A stretch of 64,000 bases of DNA from Aquarana catesbeiana (lineage: Eukaryota; Chordata; Amphibia; Anura; Ranidae), in assembly GCF_042186555.1 (NCBI RefSeq), contig NC_133328.1, positions 332,197,039 to 332,261,038 of the forward strand, written 5' to 3'. The notes under the pieces are model-generated. The model worked only from the letters and a program-made list of their open reading frames with translations. It was not told where the DNA came from and searched no databases. Below, piece after piece: positions 1 to 9,415 of the stretch. Numbering within the stretch: the first letter of the stretch is position 1; every line of letters starts with the position of its first letter. The translations under genes were made by a program, and so were the position numbers.

Positions 1-4
1 GTGG

Positions 5-572
5 TGGTGGGGGTGCTGGTGCCACAACACTGTAAGTCCTCACAGATACTTTTGGTGAGCGCAGAAACAGGCCCTGCTGTGAAATATTAGATCAAGAATT
101 CTAATTACATGTCCCTGTTGAACAGGGGCTGAAAAATTGGGCCTTAGGCACTGGTGCTGGTGCCACAACACTGGAACCCCTCACAGAGACTCTAGTTGGA
201 GTGCAGGAACTAGCCCTGCTGCAAAGAATTGCATCAAAAGTTGTAATTACACGCCCCTGTTAAACAGGGGCTGAAAAATTGGGCCTTAGGCACTGGTGCT
301 GGTGCCACAACACTGCAACCCCTCACAGATACTCTAGTTGGAGTGCAGGAACTAGCCCTGCTGCAAAGAATTGAATCAAAAATTGTAATTACGCGCCCCT
401 GTTAAACAGGGGCTGAAAAATTGGGCCTTAGGCACTGGTGCTGGTGCCACAACACTGCAACCCCTCACAGATACTCTAGTTGGAGTGCAGGATCTAGCCC
501 TGCTGCAAAGAATTGCATGAAAAATTGTAATTACATGCCCCTGTTAAACAGGGGCTGAAAAATTGAGCCTTA
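5..572. repeat. 142-bp tandem repeat, four units
   Basis: Four units follow one another with a period of exactly 142 bp; the motif GGCACTGGTGCTGGTGCC starts at 147, 289 and 431, and the array ends in a diverged unit at 573. Each unit holds a small inverted repeat (CCCCTGTT AAA CAGGGG). The array has probably lost its left edge to the window start. It lies next to the C-terminal end of a hAT transposase, so it may belong to that element's 3' end; this is inference. Confidence 0.9.
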
Positions 573-760
573 GGCACTGGTGGTGGGACTGGCAGCGCCC
601 AGAACCAAAAATGTTCTTACAAGCTATCATCATGATCATTGAGGAGGAAGAGGATAATTACTCAGTATAACAGGATAGTCACTCAGCATCAGCATAGGCA
701 GTCTTTGAAGGGATCTGACATTTCAAAAAAATGTATTCAGTTACATCAGCAGCAGGTGCT

Positions 761-1170
761 TGGTAGCTGGTGGTGATCCAAGACTGATTCATTTTTATGA
801 AGGTCAGTCAATCGACCGAGTCGGTGGACAGACGCACCCTGTGATCAGTTACAAAGCCTCCTGCAGCACTGAATGTGTGTTCCGAAAGAACGCTGGATGC
901 AGGACAGGCCAGTAGCTCAATTGCATACTGTGCAAGCTCTGGCCAGTGATCCATCCTCAAGTCCCTGGTAGCTGGTGGTGATCCAAGACTGATTCATTTT
1001 TATGAAGGTCAGTCAATTGACCAAGTCGGTGGACAGACGCACCCTGTGATCAGTTACAAAGCCTCCTGCAGCACTGAATGTGTGTTCCGAAAGAACGCTG
1101 GATGCAGGACAGGCCAGTAGCTCAATTGCATACTGTGCAAGCTCTGGCCAGTGATCCATCCTCAAGTCCC
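761..1170. repeat. 205-bp direct tandem duplication inside the hAT remnant
   Basis: The sequence at 761-965 is repeated at 966-1170 with a shift of 205 bp and only scattered differences. The duplicated segment contains the last part of the hAT transposase reading frame, so the C-terminus is present twice on the minus strand. Both copies carry the same in-frame TGA, so the stop predates the duplication. Confidence 0.9.
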
Positions 1171-1435
1171 AGTAACCCAGAGGATTTTCGGTGGGAAAGG
1201 TGTCCAAGTCAGATCTTGCCCCTAGGTATTCCTGCACCATGTAAAACAGACGCTGGCGATGGTTGCTGGAACTGATCATACCTTGGGGCTGTGGACTAAA
1301 AAATTGTCTGAACGCATCGGTCAGACGACCACCTTCTCCACCGCTCCTTCTTTGACTGAGCGAAGCCTCAGCAACACATTGTCCAGAAACAGGAGTTTGT
1401 AACCTCCCAGTCTCTGGGAACGCGTTGCACAGACC
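966..1435 (-). pseudogene. hAT transposase C-terminal dimerisation domain, decayed
   Basis: The frame is open on the minus strand from a stop at 1436-1438 down to a TGA at 1013-1015, and continues past it to about 966. It reads the typical end of hAT (ZBED-like) transposases: a linker with FRQFFSPQPQG, then YWDLRMDHWPELAQYAIELL, then ACPASSVLSEHTFSAAGG, the hallmark of the hAT dimerisation domain. The TGA sits where LVN is followed by LTFIKMNQSWI, as expected from CGA to TGA decay. The DDE catalytic core and BED finger are not in the window, or lie upstream and are lost. The first ATG in this frame (1279) is not a natural start. This is the 3' tail of an element whose 5' part is probably at 9976-11910. 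Confidence 0.85.
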
Positions 1436-1892
1436 TTACTGCAAGGCCTCCTGAAGATGTTTCATATATATACTGATACTGCAGCTAGCAAAATCAACTG
1501 CCTGCCTGTAATATGAGAACTAGGGATGAGCCGAACACCCCCCTGTTCGGTTCGCACCAGAACATGCGAACAGGAAAAAAGTTTGTTCGAACATGCGAAC
1601 ACCGTTAAAGTCTATGGGACACGAACATGAATAATCAAAAGTGCTAATTTTAAAGGCTTATATGCAAGTTATTGTCATAAAAAGTGTTTGGGGACCTGGG
1701 TCCTGCCCCAGGGGACATGGATCAATGCAAAAAAAAGTTTTAAAAACGGCCGTTTTTTCAGGAGCAGTGATTTTAATAATGCTTAAAGTCAATCAATAAA
1801 AGTGTAATATCCCTTTAAATTTCGTACCTGGGGGGTGTCTATAGTATGCCTGTAAAGGGGCGCATGTTTCCTGTGTTTAGAACAGTCTGACA

Positions 1893-1907
1893 GCAAAATG
1901 ACATTTT
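1893..1907. repeat. Target-site duplication of L1-A, 3' side
   Basis: GCAAAATGACATTTT, identical to 7515-7529; it directly follows the A-rich 3' end of L1-A (minus strand). Confidence 0.9.
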
Positions 1908-2049
1908 TTTTCTTTCAATATTTTTTATTGGGTATTTTCATATTAAACAGAACATGAAAGGTACTTTGAAAGGTACATTGATATACGCATCATCAGATAT
2001 ACATAGTTAACTTATATTGTCTTATCATTGAAATAATAATAATAACTTC

Positions 2050-5000
2050 TCATTTATTGTCAGAGTTTTTAGGCCATATAGACCAATATTCGTCGAACCT
2101 TTTATAAGTCATAGAGTTTATGGCTATAAGATATTCAAAAGTATAGTTTCTGTGAACTGCTGTGATTACGTCAGATACATTTATAGCTTTACTGGATTTC
2201 CAATTACGTAGGATCAGGAAACGTGTTTCCAGGAGTATGTGGGTTATGACAGGTCTAAAGGTTGTCTGGAATTTATCTATGTTCAAGTGTAGTATCGCCA
2301 GGGCTGGGTCAGGTTTTGTAAGCATCCCTGTTATGGAGGAGATTAATTGGAATACTTGATTCCAAAGACTCTTTATGCTTGGGCAATGCCAGAGCATATG
2401 TATCAAATTTCCTATGTGGCCACATTCTCTCCAGCATTTTGGTGATGCACCTGGGAAGAAGGTAGCTATTCTGTACGGAGTATAGTGCCATCTATTGGCC
2501 ATTTTAATTACAAGTTCCCAGTGTTTAACACAATGAGACGCTTTATGAATTTCTCTAAAGGAGTGTATCCATTGGTCATCTGAGAAGGTGGTACCGAGAT
2601 CTGCCTCCCATTTTGTCATTGCTATAGTTTTGGTGAACTGTAGCTTCCCGTGAATTAAGTTGTAAAAGAATGATATGCCTTTTGTGTCTTGTTTGGATGT
2701 GGAGTAGAATTGCCATATTGTGCTTGGTATGGATATGTTTGGTGTAGCTCGTGTTTTAAGGAAGTGTGCGATTCTCATGCATAAGAATCTTGTGTCATTC
2801 CTGAGTTGGTATTGTGTCATAATGCGGTCTACTGATTTGTGTTGTGTTCCCTCGTATAGGTCAGAGATATGTGTGATGCCCTTATCTGTCAAATCTTTGA
2901 CTCTTATCATTGGTATTTTGGATTCTAACAGAGTTAGTGGCAATTTATAGTTTATCATTTGGTTATCCTGTTTTTGTTGTTCTATAATGTATCTCCATGC
3001 TTTCAGAGAGGTCTGCAATGTAGGTGATAGTTTGTGTATGTCCCAGTGGTCCCAGCTGTCGCTTATAAGCATTAGTGCTAGGTGTTTTGTTGGTGAAATT
3101 GTGTTTTCAATGTTCACCCATAATGGGGTGTCGTTCTCTTGGAACCAGTATTTAATCTGGTCTAGACGTACCGCCCACAGGTAATCATATATGTCTACTA
3201 ATCCTGCCCCTCCTGCTTTTTTGTGTGTTGTTAGATTATTCCGTGAGCATCTGGCTTTTTTCCCATCCCAGATGTATTTCCAACTGAGATTTGAAATGCT
3301 CTTGAGGTAATGACTTGGAATGTGAACTGCTAGGGTGCGAAACAAATAGAGTATTTGAGGCAATATTAACATTTTGTAGGCAGTTATTCTGCCCAGCCAT
3401 GATGTTTCTTTTTTAGACATGTCCTTTAACTGGACTTCCAGTTTGGCTATTAGTGGAGGCATGTTAGCCTTAGCAAGTGCCGATGTTTTATTAGTAATTT
3501 TTATTCCTAAATAAGTGATTCTTCCAGCGCTCCATGTATAGGGTAGGTTTGTTTGTAGGGTGCTTCTGGTGTTGGGAGGTACTCCCAGATCTAGAATCAC
3601 TGATTTAGTAAAATTGACTTTGTAGTAGGAGATATCCCCAAATTCAGTGAGGATATTGTGTACTTCGGTTAAAGATGTGAGTGGATTAGTCAATAGGAGG
3701 ATTACGTCATCCGCAAACAGGTTGATGGTGTGTGTTGTGGAGCCAAACTGAAAGCCCTTAATCTGTGGGTGAGTCCTAATGGTTTCAGCCAAGGGTTCAA
3801 TCATTAGATTAAAAATGGTCGGAGACAGGGGGCAGCCCTGCCTCGTCTCATTTGATATTTTAAAAGTTGTGGACAGAAAACCATTGGAATATACTTGTGC
3901 TGAAGGACAGGAGTATAAGGCCATAATAGCTTTTAAGATGGGGCCCTGGAAGCCATATTTGTGTAAAACCATTTCCATATATGTCCAATGGACTCTGTCG
4001 AACGCCTTCTCTGCGTCTATGGATAGCAGCAGAGAAGGCGTTCGAGATTGCTCCGCATGATGCAGCACATTAATGATTCTCCTGGTAGCATCAGAGGTCT
4101 GTCTCCCCCTCACAAAGCCCATCTGGTCGCTTTTGACTAATGTAGGTATGATATTAGTTAGTCTTTTAGCTAATAATTTTGCATATACCTTAGTATCTGA
4201 GTTGAGAAGGGATATGGGTCTAAAATTAGCTGGTGTATTAGGGTCTTTCCCTGGTTTAGGAAGTGTCACTATGTGTGCTCTCAGCATCTCTTGTGGGAGG
4301 GTTGCGGCGGTTGTGGCTTTGTTGAATACCTTAGACATGTGTGGAGAGAGTATGGATTTGAATGCTTTAAGGTATTCATTAGAAAGGCCGTCTGGGCCTG
4401 GTGATTTCCCATTAGGTAGAGAATATATTGTGTTTTCTATTTCCTGTGTTGTGATGGGGTTATTAAGAGTATTTAGTTGAGTTTCTGATAGAGATGGGAG
4501 GTTTATCTTTTCCAGGAACGTTTGTATTTTATCTGCTGTTGGTTGGTATGTAGATGTGTCAGTGTGTAGGTTATATAGTGAGCTATAATATGTGGCAAAT
4601 TGGTTCGCTATGTCTTTGGGATTGATAATTTTGTGTTTATCAGAGGGGTGTAGCAAGTATGCTATTCTAGATTTGGTACGGGCCGCCTTAAGTCTGTTCG
4701 CCAGGTATTTACCTGCTCTATTTGCATTATGATAATAATTTAGTTTCAGACGTCTAAGGTGTTTATCATATTGTTGTGTTAGTAACTCTCTTAGTTTTTC
4801 CCTAAGGATTGATAGTTGTTTAATCAGGGGTGCTGATGGTGCTTGTTTGTTTTGTGCGTCTATAGTGTGTATTTTTGTGAGAATCTCAGTAAATTCTTTG
4901 GCCCGTCTCTTTTTCTCTCTAGCTCCTATTTGTATTAAAATGCCTCGTATGAAGGCCTTATGGGCGTTCCAGACTATATATGGGTCTGAGACTGAATCCG

Positions 5001-5814
5001 AGTTGTCTGAGAAATAATTTTTGAGATGCTGAGAAATTGACTTTTGAAAGTGTGGGTCTTGAATAATGCGTGAATTACAGCGCCAGATGGGTGGTGAGGA
5101 GGAGACTCCCTTCTCTAAAACAGACATAGATATGGCAGCATGGTCTGACCATGTAATATCGTGTATTTTTGTTGATTCAACATTTTGCAGGAGCCATTTG
5201 TCTGTTAAAAACATGTCTATACGTGAGTAAGAACCATGTCTGCTGGAGAAAAAGGTATAGTCTCTTTCGTTCGCGTGGAGACATCTCCATGTATCGAATA
5301 GTTCTTCCTGTTTCAGGATATTGTGGAGGGATAGCTTGCTGGTGGGTTTACCTGAGGATGAGTCTAAGAGAGGATCTGAAATCACGTTGAAGTCTCCACA
5401 GATTAGAAGGTTACCATATTTCATGGCACTGGCTTTAATGAGAACTTTTTTTAGGAAACGCAATTGATGTGAATTTGGAGCATACAGCGTGACAATCGTG
5501 TATGGGTTGGAGTTGATGTCTCCTGTGACAATTAAATAACGACCTCCCTCGTCTGTAATAACTTCTTTGGGTTGGAACGAAAGAGAGTTTCTTATGGCTA
5601 GGAGAACTCCACCTTTTTTACTTTTGGGATCGCAGGACATGTAGATAGTTGGGTATGCGGTATGCAGGCATTTGGGGGTGTTGTGTAGTTTGAAATGTGT
5701 TTCTTGGACACAAAGAATGTCCGCATCCTGTTTACAGGCTTCTTTCCACAGAGAAAATCTCTTTGCCGGATGGTTTAAGCCTCTGGCGTTGATTGATAAG
5801 ATTTTGATCGTCAT
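2050..5814 (-). CDS. L1-A ORF2: AP endonuclease and reverse transcriptase, intact
   Basis: This 1254-residue protein carries out target-primed reverse transcription. The N-terminal apurinic-like endonuclease shows SINARGLN (N9), QETH (E38), YAPN (111-114), CGDFN (D141, N143), SRID (197-200) and SDH (223-225). The reverse transcriptase runs from about 465 to 760: GKSPGPDG, FRPISLLN, QMGFVRGRQ, LLSIDAEKAFDRV (catalytic D600), RQGCPLSP and FADD (D702, D703). The C-terminus has a C-X3-C-X7-H-X4-C knuckle (C1127, C1131, H1139, C1144), usual in L1/Tx1-type ORF2. All catalytic residues I can check are present and there is no internal stop. The ATG at 5814 overlaps the TGA of a small upstream ORF. 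The clade (L1 against Tx1) needs a phylogeny. Confidence 0.95.
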   Translation of the reverse strand: MTIKILSINARGLNHPAKRFSLWKEACKQDADILCVQETHFKLHNTPKCLHTAYPTIYMSCDPKSKKGGVLLAIRNSLSFQPKEVITDEGGRYLIVTGDINSNPYTIVTLYAPNSHQLRFLKKVLIKASAMKYGNLLICGDFNVISDPLLDSSSGKPTSKLSLHNILKQEELFDTWRCLHANERDYTFFSSRHGSYSRIDMFLTDKWLLQNVESTKIHDITWSDHAAISMSVLEKGVSSSPPIWRCNSRIIQDPHFQKSISQHLKNYFSDNSDSVSDPYIVWNAHKAFIRGILIQIGAREKKRRAKEFTEILTKIHTIDAQNKQAPSAPLIKQLSILREKLRELLTQQYDKHLRRLKLNYYHNANRAGKYLANRLKAARTKSRIAYLLHPSDKHKIINPKDIANQFATYYSSLYNLHTDTSTYQPTADKIQTFLEKINLPSLSETQLNTLNNPITTQEIENTIYSLPNGKSPGPDGLSNEYLKAFKSILSPHMSKVFNKATTAATLPQEMLRAHIVTLPKPGKDPNTPANFRPISLLNSDTKVYAKLLAKRLTNIIPTLVKSDQMGFVRGRQTSDATRRIINVLHHAEQSRTPSLLLSIDAEKAFDRVHWTYMEMVLHKYGFQGPILKAIMALYSCPSAQVYSNGFLSTTFKISNETRQGCPLSPTIFNLMIEPLAETIRTHPQIKGFQFGSTTHTINLFADDVILLLTNPLTSLTEVHNILTEFGDISYYKVNFTKSVILDLGVPPNTRSTLQTNLPYTWSAGRITYLGIKITNKTSALAKANMPPLIAKLEVQLKDMSKKETSWLGRITAYKMLILPQILYLFRTLAVHIPSHYLKSISNLSWKYIWDGKKARCSRNNLTTHKKAGGAGLVDIYDYLWAVRLDQIKYWFQENDTPLWVNIENTISPTKHLALMLISDSWDHWDIHKLSPTLQTSLKAWRYIIEQQKQDNQMINYKLPLTLLESKIPMIRVKDLTDKGITHISDLYEGTQHKSVDRIMTQYQLRNDTRFLCMRIAHFLKTRATPNISIPSTIWQFYSTSKQDTKGISFFYNLIHGKLQFTKTIAMTKWEADLGTTFSDDQWIHSFREIHKASHCVKHWELVIKMANRWHYTPYRIATFFPGASPKCWRECGHIGNLIHMLWHCPSIKSLWNQVFQLISSITGMLTKPDPALAILHLNIDKFQTTFRPVITHILLETRFLILRNWKSSKAINVSDVITAVHRNYTFEYLIAINSMTYKRFDEYWSIWPKNSDNK

Positions 5815-6032
5815 AGTGTGGGGGAATAAGGTTTGGTGGCTGTGTGTTGTTGGTACTTACAGTTCCCGGTGGTTATTATTCGTGTCTCTGACGCTGGAAT
5901 TGAGAAGAGTATCTGGTGGACGTCTTCTTCAGCGGTGGATGACATGTCGTTGCAAAGGATGCTGCGTATATCCAAAAAATGAAACAAAAGGAAAAATGAC
6001 AAAAAAACAAGAAATGTTAACTGGGTGGACAT
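5811..6032 (-). CDS. Small ORF between ORF1 and ORF2 of L1-A (73 aa, uncertain)
   Basis: An ATG-initiated frame of 73 codons lies wholly in the ORF1-ORF2 gap. Its TGA (5811-5813) overlaps the ATG of ORF2 (5812-5814) as ATGA. The first 25 residues are strongly hydrophobic (LTFLVFLSFFLLFHFL). I recognise no family. It may be a chance frame in T-rich DNA, or a device that brings terminating ribosomes to the ORF2 start; stop/start overlaps of this kind are known in some non-LTR elements. L1-B has a similarly placed small ORF. Confidence 0.35.
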   Translation of the reverse strand: MSTQLTFLVFLSFFLLFHFLDIRSILCNDMSSTAEEDVHQILFSIPASETRIITTGNCKYQQHTATKPYSPTL

Positions 6033-6153
6033 AAGAAATGGATCTGAAAACTGATCCTCGTGCAGTCTTAGCTGCTACTGCTGTACGGAGGGTGATAGAT
6101 GAGAATCTAATTAGATGTCTCCATCCCGGAGAGATTGAATTATGTAAGTAGGT

Positions 6154-7359
6154 TTATGTTAGACCATCGGCTATCTTTTTCTTTGGTGAACGTCTCTTAG
6201 AGACCACCTGCCATTCGTTTTGCATGTGCTGTAGGTTTGTGGGCTCAGCTGGTTGGGGATTTTGATCAGTGATGATGCCCCATTGACGTAGAGCTGTAAG
6301 GCCTTCTTCTAGTTTAGACACGGATATTGTGTTCCCGTTGTGAGTAATAGACAGGGTTGCAGGATATTTCCACTTGTGTAGAATATTGTGGTTCCTTAAC
6401 GCCTTGGTGATCGTCAGCAAGTTGCGACGACGCTGCAGTGTGTGTCTGGACAGGTCAGGGAGCATCCTGATGTTAGCATATTGTTGGGGTAAATTCTCCT
6501 GTTTGCGTGAGAGTTGGAGGATTTGATCCTTGATGTGATAGAAATGCATTCTGAGGAGTGTATCTCTTGGGGTGTCGTCAGATAGAAATGAAGGTTTGGG
6601 GATCCTGTGGATCCTGTCCACAAGGAGGTCTTGGGCCGTTGCTCCCGGCATCAGGGTGGAAAAAAGGGTTTGGGCAAACTGCAGGAGCTGGTTAGGAGGG
6701 ATGGATTCGGGGACTCCTCTTAGTTTAAGGTTGTTCCTCCTGGACCTGTCTTCTAAGTCCGCCATTTTGTCTTTTAACCACACTATATCTTCTCCCTGTG
6801 CCTTGTGTGCGTCTACCAGCTGGTTGTATGAAGAAGTGTATTCCTCCATTTTAGTTTCAACATGGTTTACCCTGTGGCCTATGGCTTGAACTTCCCTCTG
6901 GCAATCATTTAGGCCTTGGAGCATGTCTGTCTGTAGTGAGGATCTCAAAGACAGTAACATGTCTTTAAGCATCGTGTCTGACACTGGCCTGTCTGCTGTG
7001 GGAAAGTCTGCTATGGGGTCCCCCCCCTGTGTATGCTGGCTTGTGCTGGCATTTTGCGGCCCGCTTACCTCCATGCTCAGGTCGGGTTGCGGCCTAGCAG
7101 GGGAGTCCCTTCTCTGCCTGGATTTGGCTGGGCTCCTGGTAGTGGGGCTGGACGTCCCAGAGGAGGCTTCGCTGGGGCACTGTTGCGGATGGGTTGTTTT
7201 GGGTGGTGTCCCCTGACCTCTCACGGGCGCTCCGGACGGATGCCGCTGCTGTGAGTTCTGAGCTCCGTCGCGGCCATTTTGCTGTAGGCCGCGCGCCGCT
7301 GAGCCGAAAAAGGAGTCCAATTTCCGCGGCTGTTGTGGGGTCTTTCGGTGCCGGGGCAT
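6154..7359 (-). CDS. L1-A ORF1: RNA-binding coiled-coil protein, intact
   Basis: The protein is 401 residues from the first ATG (7359). The frame is open to 7518, but only through a non-ATG codon lying in the target-site duplication, so I use 7359. The N-terminal 120 residues are basic, Pro/Ser/Gln-rich and disordered. A coiled coil spans about 126-205 and should trimerise the protein. RRNNLKLRGVPE at 208-219 opens the RRM typical of L1 ORF1p (Transposase_22), followed by the C-terminal domain with DRIHRIP, PRDTLLRMHFYHIKDQIL and LPDLS. Such proteins coat the element RNA and act as chaperones. No stop or frameshift is visible. A 340-bp gap separates it from ORF2. Confidence 0.93.
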   Translation of the reverse strand: MPRHRKTPQQPRKLDSFFGSAARGLQQNGRDGAQNSQQRHPSGAPVRGQGTPPKTTHPQQCPSEASSGTSSPTTRSPAKSRQRRDSPARPQPDLSMEVSGPQNASTSQHTQGGDPIADFPTADRPVSDTMLKDMLLSLRSSLQTDMLQGLNDCQREVQAIGHRVNHVETKMEEYTSSYNQLVDAHKAQGEDIVWLKDKMADLEDRSRRNNLKLRGVPESIPPNQLLQFAQTLFSTLMPGATAQDLLVDRIHRIPKPSFLSDDTPRDTLLRMHFYHIKDQILQLSRKQENLPQQYANIRMLPDLSRHTLQRRRNLLTITKALRNHNILHKWKYPATLSITHNGNTISVSKLEEGLTALRQWGIITDQNPQPAEPTNLQHMQNEWQVVSKRRSPKKKIADGLT

Positions 7360-7514
7360 CCTTGTTGCAGAGAGCGGGGCTTCGTTGTCTCTGTGGAGGT
7401 GTTTGTGAGGTCTGATATCGCCGATGGTGTTCGATGGATGCGGATATCTCCGGTGGACGAGCGGAGCTCCTAGACTACACGTCCATCTTGGAGTCCGGTC
7501 GCCACGCCCCCATC
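7360..7514 (-). promoter_or_regulatory. L1-A 5' leader, probable internal promoter
   Basis: About 155 bp between the element's 5' border and the ORF1 ATG, rich in CpG compared with the AT-rich surroundings. Non-LTR elements carry their promoter inside the transcribed leader, so promoter activity is inferred from position; no TATA box is seen. Confidence 0.45.
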
Positions 7515-7529
7515 GCAAAATGACATTTT
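7515..7529. repeat. Target-site duplication of L1-A, 5' side
   Basis: GCAAAATGACATTTT, identical to 1893-1907; it lies just outside the 5' end of L1-A. Confidence 0.9.
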
Positions 7530-7664
7530 GAAGGAAAAAAACTCATTTAAAACTACCCGCGGCTATTGCATTGCCGACAATACACATAGAAGTTCATTGA
7601 TAAAAACGGCATGGGAATTCCCCAAAGGGGAACCCCGAACCAAAATTAAAAAAAAAAAAATGAC

Positions 7665-9415
7665 GTGGGAGTCCTCCTAAATTCCATACCAGGCCCTTCA
7701 GGTCTGGTATGGATTTTAAGGGGAACCCCGCGCCAAAAAAAAAAAAAAAAACGGCGTGGGGTCCCCCCAAAAATCCATACCAGACCCTTATCCGAGCACG
7801 TAACCTGGCAGGCCGCAGGAAAAGAGGGGGGGACGAGAGTGCGGCCCCCCCTCCCTCCTGAACCGTACCAGGCCACATGCCCTCAACATTGGGAGGGTGC
7901 TTTGGGGTAGCCCCCCAAAACACCTTGTCCCCATGTTGATGAGGACAAGGGCCTCATCCCCACAACCCTGGCCGGTGGTTGTGGGGGTCTGCGGGCGGGG
8001 GGCTTATCGGAATCTGGAAGCCCCCTTTAACAAGGTGACCCCCAGATCCCGGCCCCCCCCTGTGTGAAATGGTAAGGGGGTACATAAGTACCCCTACCAT
8101 TTCACGAAAAAAGTGTCAAAAATGTTAAAAATGACAAGAGACAGTTTTTGACAATTCCTTTATTTAAATGCTTCTTCTTTCTTCTATCTTCCTTCATCTT
8201 CTGGTTCTTCTGGCTCTTCTGGTTCTTCCTCCGGTGTTCTCGTCCAGCATCTCCTCCGCGGCATCTTCTATCTTCTTCTCCTCGGGCCGCTCCGCACCCA
8301 TGGCATGGGGGGGAGGCTCCCGCTCTTCTCTTCTTCTTTTCTTCTCTTCTTCTCTTCTTCATTTTCTTCTCCGGGCCGCTCCGCAATCCATGCTGGCATG
8401 GAGGGAGGCTCCCGCTGTGTGACGGCGCTCCTCGTCTGACAGTTCTTAAATAACGGGGGGGCGGGGCCACCCGGTGACCCCGCCCCCCCTCTGACGCACG
8501 GCGACTTGACGGGACTTCCCTGTGGCATTCCCCGTGACGTCACAGGGAAGTCCCGTCAAGTCACCGTGCGTCAGAGGGGGGCGGGGTCACTGGGTGGCCC
8601 CGCCCCCCCCGTTATTTAAGAACTGTCAGACGAGGAGCGCCGTCACACAGCGGGAGCCTCCCTCCATGCCAGCATGGATTGCGGAGCGGCCCGGAGAAGA
8701 AAATTAAGAAGAGAAGAAGAGAAGAAAAGAAGAAGAGAAGAGCGGGAGCCTCCCCCCCATGCCATGGGTGCGGAGCGGCCCGAGGAGAAGAAGATAGAAG
8801 ACGCCGCGGAGGAGATGCTGGACGAGAACGCCGGAGGAAGAACCAGAAGAGCCAGAAGAACCAGAAGATGAAGGAAGATGAAGGAAGATAGAAGAAAGAA
8901 GAAGCATTTAAATAAAGGAATTGTCAAAAACTGTCTCTTGTCATTTTTAACATTTTTGATACTTTTTTAGTGAAATGGTAGGGGTACTTATGTACCCCCT
9001 TACCATTTCACACAGGGGGGGGGCCGGGATCTGGGGGTCACCTTGTTAAAGGGGGCTTCCAGATTCCGATAAGCCCCCCGCCCACAGACCCCCACAACCA
9101 CCGGCCAGGGTTGTGGGGATGAGGCCCTTGTCCTCATCAACATGGGGACAAGGTGTTTTGGGGGGCTACCCCAAAGCACCCTCCCAATGTTGAGGGCATG
9201 TGGCCTGGTACGGTTCAGGAGGGAGGGGGAGCCGCACTCTCGTCCCCCCCTCTTTTCCTGCGGCCTGCCAGGTTGCGTGCTCGGATAAGGGTCAGGTATG
9301 GATTTTTGGGGGGACCCCACGCCGTTTTTTTTTTTTTTTTGGCGCGGGGTTCCCCTTAAAATCCATACCAGACCTGAAGGGTCTGATATGGAATTTAGGG
9401 GGAACCCCACGTCAT
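7665..9415. repeat. Core of the 2.8-kb palindrome
   Basis: The near-perfect inverted core without L1-A sequence. Matching landmarks read outwards from the centre at about 8525: the CGGGACTTCC motif, a purine/pyrimidine tract with AGAAGAA (8160-8370 against 8680-8890), the TACCATTTCAC motif (8094/8970), CACCTTGTCCCCATG (7920/9145) and poly-A/poly-T tracts (7737/9327). The many long open frames here are lysine/arginine or serine/phenylalanine runs from simple sequence and I do not call them genes. Confidence 0.85.

Larger units (their letters stand above)
1908..7514 (-). mobile_element. L1-A: full-length L1/Tx1-like non-LTR retrotransposon
   Basis: The element is bounded by a perfect 15-bp target-site duplication, GCAAAATGACATTTT, at 1893-1907 and 7515-7529. 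On the minus strand it has a CpG-rich leader of about 155 bp, ORF1 (7359-6154), a 340-bp gap, ORF2 (5814-2050) and a short 3' UTR with AATAAA (complement of 1924-1929) just before an A-rich end. The empty site is preserved in the opposite palindrome arm (9586-9612) and in the related element at about 17788, which confirms the borders. Both ORFs are open and the duplication is perfect, so the insertion is recent. Confidence 0.92.

Noticed and set aside
1..572. Possible CRISPR-like array
   Set aside because: The 142-bp units are contiguous without unique spacers, and the sequence is eukaryotic.
7360..7518. N-terminal extension of L1-A ORF1 up to 7518
   Set aside because: It starts at a non-ATG codon inside the target-site duplication, outside the element's own sequence.
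8102..8927. Lys/Arg-rich and Ser/Phe-rich frames on both strands
   Set aside because: They lie in the purine-rich arms of a palindrome, appear in mirror image and match no family.
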